DNA from: Pseudomonadota bacterium
GTDB lineage: Bacteria > Pseudomonadota > Alphaproteobacteria > SP197
NCBI GenBank assembly: GCA_039028155.1
Contig: JBCCIS010000017.1
Location: forward strand, 1-64,000
DNA: 64,000 bases
Reading direction: 5' to 3'
Numbering within the stretch: position 1 is the stretch's first letter; every line of letters begins with the position of its first letter. The translations under genes and the position numbers were made by a program. Below the pieces are notes generated by a model, which ran no database searches, was not told the origin of the DNA, and was given only the letters and a program-made list of their open reading frames with translations. Shown here piece after piece: positions 8,457-16,945 of this stretch.

Positions 8457-9524
8457 ATGGACATGTCCGATACAGTCTCGGCGGCGGAACTCGTTTCGCG
8501 GTTGGACACGTTGCCAAGGTTCTCACTCGCTCAACTGCCGACGCCTCTTCACGCCTTGAAGAACTTCGGTGCTTCGTTGGAAGGACCGGACATCTGGATG
8601 AAGCGGGATGATCTGACCGGACTGGAAGGCGGCGGGAACAAGACACGGAAACTGGAGTTTCTGGTTGGCGATGCGATTGAACGCGCGTGCGACATGCTCG
8701 TGACCGTTGGCGCCATCCAATCGAACCACACGCGACAAACCGCTGCGGCCGCGGCAAAGGCAAGATTGAAGTGTGCCCTCCTGCACTGCGCGTGGACAAA
8801 AGATGCAGGACCCAACTATCGCCATGTCGGGAACATTCTGTTGAGCAGCCTGATGGGGGCGGAGCTTTACCTAGACGAGACAGAGCGACCGATCGAGGAT
8901 CAAGGTCCACTCGATGAGTTCATGGACCAACTTCGCAATCACGGCCACAGACCCTATCTGATCCCGGGCGGAGCATCGGAGCATCCGCTTGGCAGTTTCG
9001 GCTATCTGAACTGTGCGGCTGAGCTGGCCTCTCAGGCGAGCCAGCTGGGTATGACGTTCGACTACCTCATTCACACGACGGGATCGAGCAGCACGCAGGC
9101 CGGACTGGTCGCCGGGTTCAAGGCTCTGGGCATCGACACCAGGGTTATCGGCGTCGCTGATGACGGCGAAACACAGATCAAGAGTCGGCGCGTGTTGGAA
9201 CTGGCCAACGCCGCCCTCGGTGTTCTGGAGCTTCCGCCTTTGGTGAAGGCCGAAGACGTCGAGGTCTATGCGTCAAACGAGGCCGCCTACGGGTACGCTG
9301 ATGAGGCGATCAAGGACGGCATCCGCCAGTTGGCGACAACGGAAGGGTTGATCGCTGATCCCGTCTACGAGGGGCGCGCCATTCGCGGGCTGCTTGATCT
9401 CAATGCTTCCGGACGGTTCACGCCGGATGACAACGTACTGCTCATGCACCTCGGCGGTTCACCCGCCATACATGCCTACGCAAACCAGTTCGGCAGGATT
9501 GAGCTACAGCCCTTGGCGGGCTAA
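8457..9524 (+). CDS. PLP-dependent ACC deaminase / D-cysteine desulfhydrase family protein
   Basis: The 355-residue product is a fold-type II PLP enzyme of the ACC deaminase/D-cysteine desulfhydrase family, which releases ammonia and 2-oxobutanoate from ACC or H2S, ammonia and pyruvate from D-cysteine. The PLP lysine lies in GGGNKTRKLEF near residues 57-67, and the substrate and phosphate loops are visible in GAIQSNHTRQTAAAAA and TTGSSSTQAGL. The motif set fits D-cysteine desulfhydrase (DcyD) at least as well as ACC deaminase. Two ATGs six bases apart (8457 and 8463) both have purine-rich Shine-Dalgarno candidates (GAGG and GGGAG); I use the first. A long leader with two dyads precedes it. 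Confidence 0.82.
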   Translation: MDMSDTVSAAELVSRLDTLPRFSLAQLPTPLHALKNFGASLEGPDIWMKRDDLTGLEGGGNKTRKLEFLVGDAIERACDMLVTVGAIQSNHTRQTAAAAAKARLKCALLHCAWTKDAGPNYRHVGNILLSSLMGAELYLDETERPIEDQGPLDEFMDQLRNHGHRPYLIPGGASEHPLGSFGYLNCAAELASQASQLGMTFDYLIHTTGSSSTQAGLVAGFKALGIDTRVIGVADDGETQIKSRRVLELANAALGVLELPPLVKAEDVEVYASNEAAYGYADEAIKDGIRQLATTEGLIADPVYEGRAIRGLLDLNASGRFTPDDNVLLMHLGGSPAIHAYANQFGRIELQPLAG

Positions 9525-9555
9525 CGGATTCCCGAGTTTGGCACGTCAAGCAGGA

Positions 9556-9900
9556 TCAGGGGATGACCTGCCATGTGTAGCCGGATGTCGCGCTGAACGA
9601 TCCGTCAGCCTCCATGACATAGGCTTCGCAGGCTTCGCCGGCTTCCTTTGACCACCTGACGCAAACTTCGCCGTCTCGATACTCCCAGGTCCCGCTGTCG
9701 TTCCCGTAGGTCTGGTCGGTGTAAGTCGTTTTCCCATCCGCGGTGTAACACTGTTCGCCGGTGCTTGGACCGGTGTACGCCACGCAGTTACCGACATGCG
9801 TATCGAGAAAGACCTGTTCCGTCATAGGTTCGGCAAATGCCAAGCTGCTTGAAGCGAAGAACAACAGGCCAGCGATTCCCACTCGTCGGATGCTTTGCAT
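9556..9900 (-). CDS. Small exported hypothetical protein
   Basis: The 114-residue product starts at ATG 9898-9900, directly after a strong GGGAGGAAAAAG ribosome-binding site. It has a signal peptide (about residues 1-24, ending AFA). The mature part contains paired cysteines (NCVAY, EQCY, EVCVRW, EACEAY) and a DSGTWEYRDGEVCVRW segment typical of small beta-barrel, lipocalin-like periplasmic proteins. I do not recognise a named family. It converges on the PLP-enzyme gene with about 30 bases between stops and diverges from the ArsR gene. Confidence 0.7.
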   Translation of the reverse strand: MQSIRRVGIAGLLFFASSSLAFAEPMTEQVFLDTHVGNCVAYTGPSTGEQCYTADGKTTYTDQTYGNDSGTWEYRDGEVCVRWSKEAGEACEAYVMEADGSFSATSGYTWQVIP

Positions 9901-10225
9901 CTTTTTCCTCCCTATCCGATCGTTTTGCCAAAGGGTCGGCATGGTGATCGTTATCTGCAGCTATATCGAGACCTGATTCCAGGTGGATCGGCGTCATCGT
10001 CGAGCGGAATGGCCGAGACGAAGGCCACAACCCCAAAGAATCTCCCACCCATACGTTCAACGCGATGGCGGCGACGCTGCCTTCTCATGTTGGCGGCGTT
10101 CCTATGCCGGCCGCCCCAGCCTTGCGTGCAGACGTCCCTTCGTTACCCGCGAGCAACAAACAGCTGTTTTAGGGCTTGCAGCCTACAACACAATCTGTTA
10201 TTCAATGAATCTATTGATTGATTGG
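9901..10225. other. Intergenic region between divergent genes, holding the arsR-family promoter
   Basis: This stretch of about 325 bases separates a leftward small exported protein from the rightward metal-sensor operon. Its right end has a palindrome AAACAGCTGTTT (10158-10169) and the promoter/operator described separately. The left part has no gene I can support; open frames across it look like chance. Confidence 0.5.
10176..10217 (+). promoter_or_regulatory. Predicted promoter and overlapping ArsR/SmtB operator
   Basis: TTGCAG (10176-10181) and TATTCA (10199-10204) are spaced by 17 bases and would make a reasonable sigma-70 promoter. The -10 element overlaps an inverted repeat TCAAT-N6-ATTGA (10202-10206 and 10213-10217), which also contains TTCA-A-TGAA at 10201-10209. 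An AT-rich dyad over the core promoter just before the regulator's own start is the expected place for autorepression by an ArsR/SmtB protein. The site is inferred from position and symmetry only. Confidence 0.45.
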
Positions 10226-10591
10226 ATGACGATGTCGCAATCTCTTGACGATCCGGCATGTGGGCATGGCGCCCATCCCGAGCGCGCCCCTTTCGCGGCT
10301 CCTTCGGACCAGGCTCTGGAGAGTGCGGCGGCCATGCTCAGCGCCGCGGGCGACCCGGCCCGTCTGCGCCTTTTGCTGCGCCTTGCCGAAGGCGAGCGAT
10401 GCGTCAGCGAACTGGCAGAAGCCGAGGGCGACAAGCTTGCGACAATCTCGGCGCGACTCAAGCTGCTGCACACCGCCCGGCTGGTGAAGCGCCGGCGGGA
10501 AGCCAAACACGTTCACTACGCACTGAACGACGACCACGTTCTCCGGCTGGTCCAGAACATCCTCGACTACGCCGCCGAAGACACGCTCTAA
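10226..10591 (+). CDS. ArsR/SmtB-family metal-sensing repressor
   Basis: The 121-residue product is a winged-helix ArsR/SmtB regulator: GDPARLRLLLRLAEGERCVSEL leads into the recognition helix (TISARLKLLHTARLV) and wing (KRRREAKHVHYAL). Compared with SmtB, the DDHVLRLVQNILDYAAE helix keeps Asp, His and Glu of the alpha-5 zinc site, but the second His is Tyr. An N-terminal ACGHGAH segment and the Cys of ERCVSEL could form an alpha-3N-type site. Zinc or a similar divalent metal is the likely signal. Starts at 10205, 10226 and 10232 are possible; 10226 or 10232 leaves the operator outside the coding region. A His-rich protein gene follows 25 bases later. Confidence 0.85.
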   Translation: MTMSQSLDDPACGHGAHPERAPFAAPSDQALESAAAMLSAAGDPARLRLLLRLAEGERCVSELAEAEGDKLATISARLKLLHTARLVKRRREAKHVHYALNDDHVLRLVQNILDYAAEDTL

Positions 10592-10616
10592 TCCCCACAA
10601 CTCAAGGAAAACACCG

Positions 10617-10973
10617 ATGACTTGCACGAACCCGAAGCACGAGAACCACCCGCATGTCCATGGCCCTGGTTGCGGCCACACGGCGGTGCGCCACGGCGAT
10701 CACGTGGACTATCTTCACGATGGCCACCTTCACCATCCCCATGAGGATCACGTGGACGAGCATGTCATCGAGGTATCCGTCACAAACCCCGACCCCTGTG
10801 CGCCCGTTGCAAACGACGGCCTGGGTCATGACCACGACCATGTCCACGGCCCCGGATGCGGACACGAAGCCGTCCCCCATGGCGACCACGTCTGCTATCT
10901 GGTGGACGGCCGCTTGCACCATCCTCATGACGGCCATTGCGACGACCATGGGTCGCTGGAGGTCGTTGGCTAA
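10617..10973 (+). CDS. Histidine-rich metal-binding protein with internal duplication
   Basis: The 118-residue product contains 26 histidines and 6 cysteines and has no signal peptide or membrane segment. It is an internal duplication: HVHGPGCGHTAVRHGDHVDY near residues 13-32 recurs as HVHGPGCGHEAVPHGDHVCY near 75-94, each followed by an LHHPH-rich tail. This must bind transition metals such as zinc, nickel or copper, probably in the cytoplasm. It follows the ArsR/SmtB gene by 25 bases with its own ribosome-binding site (AAGGAAAA), so the two probably form one operon in which metal excess relieves repression. Storage, buffering or a chaperone role are all possible; I do not know a named function. 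Confidence 0.8.
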   Translation: MTCTNPKHENHPHVHGPGCGHTAVRHGDHVDYLHDGHLHHPHEDHVDEHVIEVSVTNPDPCAPVANDGLGHDHDHVHGPGCGHEAVPHGDHVCYLVDGRLHHPHDGHCDDHGSLEVVG

Positions 10974-10997
10974 GCGTGTTGGCGCTCACCCACGGTT

Positions 10998-11059
10998 TGT
11001 CCTTCGGGCGATCAAAGATATTGGTCGCCCCGAAGGACAGAGCCCATTCGATCATGGGC
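10998..11059. terminator. Terminator-like hairpins between convergent genes
   Basis: A long inverted repeat pairs TGTCCTTCGGGCGA (10998-11011) with TCGCCCCGAAGGACA (11025-11039), with one bulged C. A second, smaller hairpin pairs GCCCAT (11042-11047) with ATGGGC (11054-11059). They lie between the convergent His-rich and VOC genes and could stop transcription from both sides, although no T-run follows either one. Confidence 0.5.
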
Positions 11060-11133
11060 GCGCTTGATTGACGTAACCGACGGAAAAGAGCGCCCGCTGC
11101 AACGATACTTTGAGGTTTGCCGCCGGACGCTGG

Positions 11134-11505
11134 TCAGTCCTTACCTTGCGTGAGGGCAACCCGATTGCCCTCGCTGTCCTCGAACTCGGCGACATAACCG
11201 GCGTCACCGATGTCCTTTTTCTCGTAAAGGACGCGCGAACCCAGGGCGGTTGCGCGAGCAAGGACCGCGTCGATATCGGCAACATCAAAGTAGATGAGCG
11301 AGCCGTCCTGCGTCGGCTTGTAGACTTCGCCTTTCGCCAGCGCGCCACTGCAGCCGGGTTGGCTGTCATCGCGTGGAAAGAAAGCCATGTCGTAACCGTC
11401 AACGCTCTGGCGATCCAATTCAGTCTCCAGAACGCTTTGATAAAACGCGACGGCACGATCCATGTCGGTCACAGGGATCTCAAAATGAAAGACCGGGTTA
11501 CTCAT
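11134..11505 (-). CDS. VOC (glyoxalase/bleomycin-resistance fold) protein
   Basis: The 123-residue product has the vicinal-oxygen-chelate fold: FHFEIPVTDMDRAVAFYQSVL at the N-terminus, a central GSLIYFDVADIDAVLARA strand-helix and the final GYVAEFEDSEGNRVAL strand. Metal-site positions His (in FHFEIP) and Glu (in VAEFEDSEGN) are present. Members include glyoxalases, dioxygenases and antibiotic-binding proteins, and nothing here fixes the substrate. I start it at ATG 11503-11505, which has GGAG seven bases upstream; the open frame extends 14 codons further. It converges on the His-rich gene. Confidence 0.82.
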   Translation of the reverse strand: MSNPVFHFEIPVTDMDRAVAFYQSVLETELDRQSVDGYDMAFFPRDDSQPGCSGALAKGEVYKPTQDGSLIYFDVADIDAVLARATALGSRVLYEKKDIGDAGYVAEFEDSEGNRVALTQGKD

Positions 11506-11989
11506 GACGTGCTCCAACAGGTTCGCAGAGAATGAAACAAAGCCCACCTAAGCGTCTGACTTAGATGGGTTTCCGATGGCGGCGAAATAGGCACTAGAAC
11601 CTCAAACACGGGGATTGCGGCTCACCGCCAAAGCGGATCACCAATAACAACACCGCGCGAGCATGACAGCTTCTTGCAAGTCGTGACCGGTTCTTCACCA
11701 AAATCTTCGCGCGTTGTCGACACCCACCTAACCGACGCTTGCTTGTTTGGCATCAGGGGACTGCCGGGGCTCTGTTGTCCAGTGTTTCGATTCACACTCG
11801 CCATACAATGCAACACCACTGCCCATGTAGATCTACTGGCTTAGGCTATGACTAAATTGCTCTTCTTGCCTACCAGTCTAGTTTCTGCTCACGGGCAACA
11901 AGCAGCTCTGGACTAACTCAATCAGAGCCAGGAATTCTCAGAACAGTGTCGTAGTTCAAGCGACCGCTCAGACTCGCCAACTACCTCAC
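11506..11989. other. Gene-poor stretch at the left edge of a lower-GC islet
   Basis: These 480 bases hold no reading frame I can support. Base composition falls here relative to the flanks and stays lower to about 14.2 kb. A 65-codon frame at 11622-11819 on the minus strand has no motif or ribosome-binding site. I see no tRNA, transposon end or CRISPR-like repeat. Confidence 0.4.
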
Positions 11990-12490
11990 CTACTTCGGCC
12001 AAATGCCGATGTGCAGCCAGCTACCTTCGTCGACGATCTCTGGTTTCCGACCGATCGCCTCTATAGCGTTCGCACAGCGCTCACTCATGTTCTTGAGAAC
12101 GTCTGGGGCACTGGTTTTCATCGCCGCGATATCCAGGAAATTGTCAGTATCATCGGTTTGAACGATACCTTTGAAGTCCACTGCTTCACCAAAGGCGTGG
12201 TTGCTCCAGCGCTCCGGCGATATCGGAGTGCCATCCCTGCGCCGCGCTTTGCGCGGATTGTAGAAGCCAAGGTGAACAAGTCCGAGTTCAGCAACTTTCA
12301 TGATGTCGTTCATCTCGGTCAGCACAGTATCTGCGAAGGCTCTCCCACAGAACACCTTGTGCTCCCACGTTACTGGTCCGCGCTCAGTCATGTAGAACAG
12401 TGGCACATCCATCCCGACCAGCACCGGGCTCTCCACCAACGGCTTATCGGATGGCGGCGATGTCGACTGCGTTGTCGGTTCAACTATCAT
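11990..12490 (-). CDS. M15/LAS-superfamily peptidase-like protein (extensin-like core)
   Basis: The 166-residue product has the zinc-site pattern of LAS/M15 or extensin-like peptidases: RWSNHAFGEAVDFKGI near residues 114-129 (His and Asp ligands of S-x-H-x-x-G-x-A-x-D) and a C-terminal SWLHIGIWP segment with the last His. LAS enzymes cleave peptide crosslinks or stems of peptidoglycan; phage endolysins also use this fold. No signal peptide is evident, which fits a phage-derived or secreted-by-other-means protein. The ATG at 12488-12490 has GGAG eight bases upstream. The start overlaps the stop of an open frame on the same strand by ATGA. Confidence 0.6.
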   Translation of the reverse strand: MIVEPTTQSTSPPSDKPLVESPVLVGMDVPLFYMTERGPVTWEHKVFCGRAFADTVLTEMNDIMKVAELGLVHLGFYNPRKARRRDGTPISPERWSNHAFGEAVDFKGIVQTDDTDNFLDIAAMKTSAPDVLKNMSERCANAIEAIGRKPEIVDEGSWLHIGIWPK

Positions 12491-12825
12491 GTTCGCTTCT
12501 CCACCATGGAACAATTGCCTCCCATCAATCCGATGAGTCTCTCGTTGAACTTCCTATTGGGCGGTTCTCCCCCACTCATGACAGGGCCTTCGACAACAGT
12601 ACTGCGACGTCGACCGGGACGGACCTGGTTGGTGGGTTCCGCAAGGTTTCCAGAATCAGGATAGCGCACTCCCGATTCAGCCTTACCTCGCAGCTTGCCC
12701 CGAAACTCTTGGGTAAGGTCGCCAAAACACTCGCTCTGATTGAAGTATCGGTCAACCGCGGCATCCTTAATTACCGAACCATCACAATTTCGTGTTGATC
12801 GGAAGTGCCGTGTGCTAGCCTGACA
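12487..12825 (-). pseudogene. Open frame without start codon, possible gene remnant
   Basis: A frame of 112 sense codons is open from a TAA at 12826-12828 down to a TGA at 12487-12489 that overlaps the next gene's ATG as ATGA, an arrangement typical of real translationally coupled genes. Its only standard start is a GTG at 12667-12669, halfway in. The translation (for example EFRGKLRGKAES, GLMGGNCSM) matches nothing I recognise. Another frame (12576-12764) over the same bases has a higher GC at third positions and an ATG, so the true coding frame, if any, is uncertain. Confidence 0.25.
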
Positions 12826-12945
12826 TTATAGTATTGTGCTAAGAGCACGAATTAGGTCAGTAGATCTGATACATACAGTTTATTATTGATTATTGCTGAT
12901 TACCGTCAATCTTAGGTTGCTTACGAGCGTTCTCGGATTTGAACG
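12826..12945. promoter_or_regulatory. AT-rich upstream region of the HEAT-like gene
   Basis: The bases from about 12826 to 12905 are strikingly AT-rich for this chromosome (runs such as TTTATTATTGATTATTG near 12880) and precede the rightward gene at 12946. This is a plausible promoter region, and such AT-rich patches also mark acquired DNA. No -35/-10 pair stands out clearly. Confidence 0.3.
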
Positions 12946-14193
12946 ATGGCAGACTCCGGCGATGAAACGGCTGTAGACGACGCGCCGAACCAGGCACCGG
13001 TCTGGTCTGACGGTGTCTTTCGAGCCGGCGTTGCTGTAGGCCTGTTCTTGCTCCTCCTTGGCCTCACTTGCATGGCCTTTCTTGCCGTCGCTCAAACTAT
13101 CTCGTTGCTCATAACCTGTAGTGGGCTGGGCATTATCTTCGGTGCTTTCGGCTCAACCGCAGTCATTAGATACAAGGGTGTTGTGGTTGCCGGTGTCGCG
13201 GCGATCGCCATTGCATTGCTCTATTTTGTCGATTTGTTGATGCGTGATGACCTGGTCCGGTTGCGCATAGATGGGGATGTCAGGGAGGCGGATCTAACGC
13301 TCTTTGGCGACGAGACATATCCCGGTGCCGAAGGTGAAAATCGGCATGAGTTTGTGATCATCGGACGGGAGGTGAAAAGTGAGTGGCTAACTTTGGTGGT
13401 GGAGTTGTCTCCAGAGGATGCCGAGAAGGCGGGAAAGCCAGACGTAGAGTTTTCGTGCCTCCCAGGTCGATCAATTGGACAGTTCTTGGGTAGTGGAAAA
13501 ATCATTCAGTGGCGTTTCAACGCAAGCACCGAAGAACTCACCGGTGTCGATGGCGCAGAGAACAAGACGGTGCGGAGCGGTCCTTGCCCAATTCCTGGTG
13601 GGCTGGAACTGGTTAAAGATGGGGAACTAACAATTTTTTCCAGCGCATTGGCGCAGACTTCTGCGGACGTCGATGCCCTAATAGACGATCTGACTTCTGA
13701 CTCAGCGCTGGTACGCCGCAACGCAAGAGAGGAACTCTCAATGCAAGGTGCGGACGCTGTTGCGCTAATGATGGCAGCGCTGGAGGAAGACTTTCACATT
13801 TACCGGGTTCGGCTTGGTGTTTCGGTCGCGCTTGCAGAGTATCTACGCGAGAACAAGGATCAGAGATTCATGGTCTCTGAGATGCTGACTGATGAACAGC
13901 TTGCATTGATAACGTCAGCCGCCGGTGAGGACGATCGAACCGTCCGCGTGTATGCGTCAGAGTTTCTCTATGATCTGGGCGACAAGCGAGTTGTATCGAT
14001 CGCTGAAGATCTCTTTCCATCAGCATCCGCTGACGGCAAATACAATTTGATTGTCGTGCTTGAAGGAACCGTCCCCAATCTAACGCCGGCCGAAAGTCAG
14101 GACCTTGCGTCCGCGTTGACTGAGTGGCGTGGTACAGTTGGTCCCAACACACAGGCTCGCATTGACACGGTGCTAGATCATATTCAGCAATAG
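12946..14193 (+). CDS. Membrane protein with C-terminal HEAT-like helical repeats, unknown function
   Basis: The 415-residue product has three hydrophobic segments near residues 28-49, 51-70 and 78-97, then a soluble region. Residues 105-230 look beta-rich, and residues 235-415 are helical repeats resembling HEAT/PBS-lyase repeats (LIDDLTSDSALVRRNAREEL; ITSAAGEDDRTVRVYASEFL). I do not recognise a named family. Codon use is less GC-biased than in neighbouring housekeeping genes, suggesting transfer. It lies between a LAS-like peptidase gene and tRNA-Met, within a small low-GC islet. Confidence 0.65.
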   Translation: MADSGDETAVDDAPNQAPVWSDGVFRAGVAVGLFLLLLGLTCMAFLAVAQTISLLITCSGLGIIFGAFGSTAVIRYKGVVVAGVAAIAIALLYFVDLLMRDDLVRLRIDGDVREADLTLFGDETYPGAEGENRHEFVIIGREVKSEWLTLVVELSPEDAEKAGKPDVEFSCLPGRSIGQFLGSGKIIQWRFNASTEELTGVDGAENKTVRSGPCPIPGGLELVKDGELTIFSSALAQTSADVDALIDDLTSDSALVRRNAREELSMQGADAVALMMAALEEDFHIYRVRLGVSVALAEYLRENKDQRFMVSEMLTDEQLALITSAAGEDDRTVRVYASEFLYDLGDKRVVSIAEDLFPSASADGKYNLIVVLEGTVPNLTPAESQDLASALTEWRGTVGPNTQARIDTVLDHIQQ

Positions 14194-14261
14194 ATCTCAT
14201 GCTCTTTTGGCGACCTGGTAGTGTGCCCAACCGCAAAAAGGGATTCACAAGCCGGGGAAAC

Positions 14262-14337
14262 TGGTAGCGGAGGAGGGACTCGAACCCCCGACACAGGGAT
14301 TATGATTCCCCTGCTCTACCGACTGAGCTACTCCGCC
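14262..14337 (-). tRNA. tRNA-Met (anticodon CAT), elongator
   Basis: The reverse strand folds as a full 76-nt cloverleaf: acceptor GGCGGAG pairs with CTCCGCT (G1-T72 wobble), D-arm GCTCAGTCGGTAGAGC, anticodon stem GGGGA/TCCCT with loop ATCATAA, T-arm GGGGG-TTCGAGT-CCCTC, discriminator A and an encoded CCA. The anticodon is CAT. The first acceptor pair is formed and the anticodon stem lacks three consecutive G-C pairs next to the loop, so this is elongator rather than initiator tRNA-Met (tRNA-Ile2 with modified CAT cannot be strictly excluded). Its 3' end faces the low-GC islet. Confidence 0.95.
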
Positions 14338-14419
14338 CCAGAAAGGTCCGCCGCATATAGAGTTGCCCTCCGGCCAAGTCAAGCCGGTGGCGCGCTTGGC
14401 CGTGTGCAGGCGGCGGGAT

Positions 14420-15538
14420 CTAGGCTGCGAGCGACTCGCGGCGATCGATCCAGCCGCCGCCGATGACGCGGTCGCCGTCGTAGAGGACGCAGGCCTGGCC
14501 GGGTGCGACCGCCTCAGCGGGCTCGTCGAGAACGACGCGGGCGCGTGCGCCTTCAAGCGGTGTCACCGTCGCTGGCTTGGGCGCCTGCATGGAGCGCAGC
14601 TTGACCGCGCCAGTCAGGCCCTCGTCCGGCAGGGCGCGGCCGTCGATCCAGTTGACGTTGCTGATGGTGAGGCTCGCCTCCTGCAGCGCCTCGCGCGGGC
14701 CGACGACGACGCGGTGCTGGTCGGGCTCCAGGCGCAGCACGAAGAGCGGCTCGGCGGCGGCAATGCCGATGCCACGGCGCTGGCCGACCGTGAAGTGGAT
14801 GATGCCGTCGTGACGGCCGAGCACGTTACCCGCTTGATCGACGATGTCGCCGGGCTCTATCGCGCCGGGCCGAAGCTTGGCGACGATGCCGGCGTAATCG
14901 CCGTTGGGCACGAAGCAGATGTCCTGGCTGTCGGGCTTGTCGGCGATGGCGAGGCCGAAGCGGGCGGCATGCGCCCTCACCTCCGCCTTTGTCATGGCGC
15001 CGATTGGGAAACGCAGCATGGCGAGTTGATCGGCCGTGGTCGCGAACAGGAAGTAGCTCTGGTCGCGCGCCTGTTCGGCGCCGCGGTGAAGCTCCGGCCC
15101 GTTCGAGCCATCGATACGCTGCACGTAGTGGCCGGTCGCCAGACAATCCGCGCCGAGGTCCTTCGCCGTCGACATGAGGTCGGCGAACTTGACCCGCTGG
15201 TTGCAGCGCACGCACGGGATCGGCGTCGCGCCGGCCAGATACGTGTCGGCAAAGTCGTCCATGACCGCCTGGCGGAAGCGGGACTCATAGTCCAGCACAT
15301 AGTGCGGCATATCGAGCATCTGGGCGACGCGGCGGGCATCGTGCACGTCGGTGCCGGCACAGCAGCTTCCCGGGCGCTGGATCGCCTGGCCGTGGTCATA
15401 GAGCTGCAGCGTGATGCCGACCACGTCATAGCCGAATTCTCTGAGGAGCGCGGCCGTGACCGAGCTGTCGACCCCGCCCGACATGGCGACGACGACCCGG
15501 GTGGCCGTTTCCGGCTTATCGAATCCAAGCGTGTTCAT
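14420..15538 (-). CDS. mnmA: tRNA-uridine 2-sulfurtransferase MnmA
   Basis: The 372-residue product installs sulfur at position 2 of the wobble uridine of tRNA-Lys, -Glu and -Gln, using persulfide sulfur that ultimately comes from a cysteine desulfurase. The PP-loop ATP site reads SGGVDSS near residues 20-26. The two catalytic cysteines are in TPIPCVRCN and [19 protein letters not shown] and TVGQRRGIG motifs also match the family. I start it at ATG 15536-15538; an in-frame ATG four codons upstream (15550) is equally possible. IscS-type desulfurases are encoded 2-4 kb away on the same strand. Confidence 0.95.
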   Translation of the reverse strand: MNTLGFDKPETATRVVVAMSGGVDSSVTAALLREFGYDVVGITLQLYDHGQAIQRPGSCCAGTDVHDARRVAQMLDMPHYVLDYESRFRQAVMDDFADTYLAGATPIPCVRCNQRVKFADLMSTAKDLGADCLATGHYVQRIDGSNGPELHRGAEQARDQSYFLFATTADQLAMLRFPIGAMTKAEVRAHAARFGLAIADKPDSQDICFVPNGDYAGIVAKLRPGAIEPGDIVDQAGNVLGRHDGIIHFTVGQRRGIGIAAAEPLFVLRLEPDQHRVVVGPREALQEASLTISNVNWIDGRALPDEGLTGAVKLRSMQAPKPATVTPLEGARARVVLDEPAEAVAPGQACVLYDGDRVIGGGWIDRRESLAA

Positions 15539-15569
15539 GGGCCGCAACATAGGGCGGCGGGCGCCGGGT

Positions 15570-16832
15570 TCAAGTGTTGAGGATCTCGACCAGGCGGGCC
15601 ACCGGGCTGGCGTCGCGGGTCAGGCCCAGCGGCACGGAGAAATGGCCCTGGCGGCGGATGAAGAGGTTCTTCTCGGGAATCCCCCAGCGTTGGGCGAAGG
15701 CCAGGCCGCCGGGGAACGGCGTGATCGTGTCGTGGCTGCCCTGCATCATGATGATGCGATCGGGGTCGATGCCGGGCTCGCCGATGGGTGCGGTCAACGG
15801 CATCCAGTCGTGGATCTGCTCGCGCGACCAGCCGGCCTCGGCAAAGGCTTCGGCGGTGTGGAAGCCGGTCGCGAAGCTGCCGTCCCAGGCGACCTCGTCG
15901 AGCCGGTCGGTCGTGGTGACCAGAAGCGCGGCGTCCGGGCGCATGGCCTCGGGCCAGGCGCCGGCATGGGCGATCGCCAGCTGGCTGTTCAGCGCACCCA
16001 TGCTGATGCCGCCGACCGCCACCCTGCCCGGCCCGGTCGCCCGCGCCCAACCGATCAGGCACGCGATCTCCGCGACGTGGGCCTGGAACTCCTCGACCGC
16101 GCCGATCGGGCCGTGAGCGACGAATGGTTCGCCACCGTGCACGCCCGGCGGACGGCGGCGACCATGCCAGGGCGCTTCCGGTTCGATCACGCGAATGCGT
16201 CGACCGGCGAACTGCGGCGCGAAGTGCAGCGAGCTGTCCCACATGTCGGCCTCGATCCCGATGCCGTGACAGATGATCACCGTGTGATCGTAACCGTCGG
16301 GCGGCTCGAAGACATGGGCCCAGACCGTGTCGCCCATGGCGGCGGTCGGACTAGCGAAGCGCAGCCAGCTTTGAACAAAACCCTCGCCGTTGATGGAACG
16401 CGACTGTTCAACCGCCGGCGGGTTCGACGGCGCAGCGAAGAACGCCGCAGGATCGGCGCACGATGCGCCGTACCGCCTTTGCGCCTCGTCCGGTGTGATC
16501 GTCGCGAAACGTATCGCCGGCGCGCGCCGGCGCAGGAAGCGAAACCGCATGCGCGCCATCATGTAGGTGCCGACCGACTGCCGCCGCCGCACCGTCAGGT
16601 CGTCCAGGCGCGCGCCGCTGGTGTTGGTGAACATCGCGTCCTGCCAATCCGCTTCCGCCTGCTCGGCGCTGACGCGCGCCAGCATGGTGTGCCCCAAGAC
16701 GTTCTGTAGGCGCGCGCGCCGGCTGCCGTTCGGCAGCTCTATCGGCACGTTCTCCGCGTAGCCCGAGAGGTCGTCGCCAGCAGTTTCACTGGCCGCCCAC
16801 AGACGCGAGATTGGGAAATAGGTGCCGACCAT
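15570..16832 (-). CDS. Alpha/beta hydrolase family protein
   Basis: The 420-residue product has a C-terminal alpha/beta hydrolase domain: oxyanion region [13 protein letters not shown] near residue 185, nucleophile elbow [11 protein letters not shown] near residue 275 with Ser, acid residue in [10 protein letters not shown] and catalytic His in [10 protein letters not shown]. The first 150 residues are basic and helical with no family I recognise. The substrate is unknown; esterase or peptidase-like activity is only inferred. A TTG three codons upstream of the ATG at 16830-16832 could also start it. It lies just upstream of mnmA, with about 30 bases between the coding regions, so the two may be co-transcribed. 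Confidence 0.75.
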   Translation of the reverse strand: MVGTYFPISRLWAASETAGDDLSGYAENVPIELPNGSRRARLQNVLGHTMLARVSAEQAEADWQDAMFTNTSGARLDDLTVRRRQSVGTYMMARMRFRFLRRRAPAIRFATITPDEAQRRYGASCADPAAFFAAPSNPPAVEQSRSINGEGFVQSWLRFASPTAAMGDTVWAHVFEPPDGYDHTVIICHGIGIEADMWDSSLHFAPQFAGRRIRVIEPEAPWHGRRRPPGVHGGEPFVAHGPIGAVEEFQAHVAEIACLIGWARATGPGRVAVGGISMGALNSQLAIAHAGAWPEAMRPDAALLVTTTDRLDEVAWDGSFATGFHTAEAFAEAGWSREQIHDWMPLTAPIGEPGIDPDRIIMMQGSHDTITPFPGGLAFAQRWGIPEKNLFIRRQGHFSVPLGLTRDASPVARLVEILNT

Positions 16833-16945
16833 GAAGCGCAAGGCCAGACGGTCGAACCAGGGTCTGAGAATCAGACCGCCTAGCGGGCCTTTGAAGAGTC
16901 GGAGTTGTCGGCTGATGGTTACGTCCGCCTAAAGTGGGCCCGGAA

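Noticed and set aside
11622-11819. 65-codon minus-strand frame
   Set aside because: No motif, no ribosome-binding site and no neighbour support in a gene-poor stretch.
12576-12764. 62-codon minus-strand frame with ATG
   Set aside because: It overlaps another open frame, has no recognisable motif, and no clear ribosome-binding site.
14262-14337. Initiator tRNA-Met
   Set aside because: The first acceptor pair is formed and the anticodon stem lacks the three G-C pairs expected for an initiator, so it is an elongator type.
14221-14466. 81-codon plus-strand frame
   Set aside because: It runs antisense across the tRNA-Met gene and into the 3' end of mnmA.
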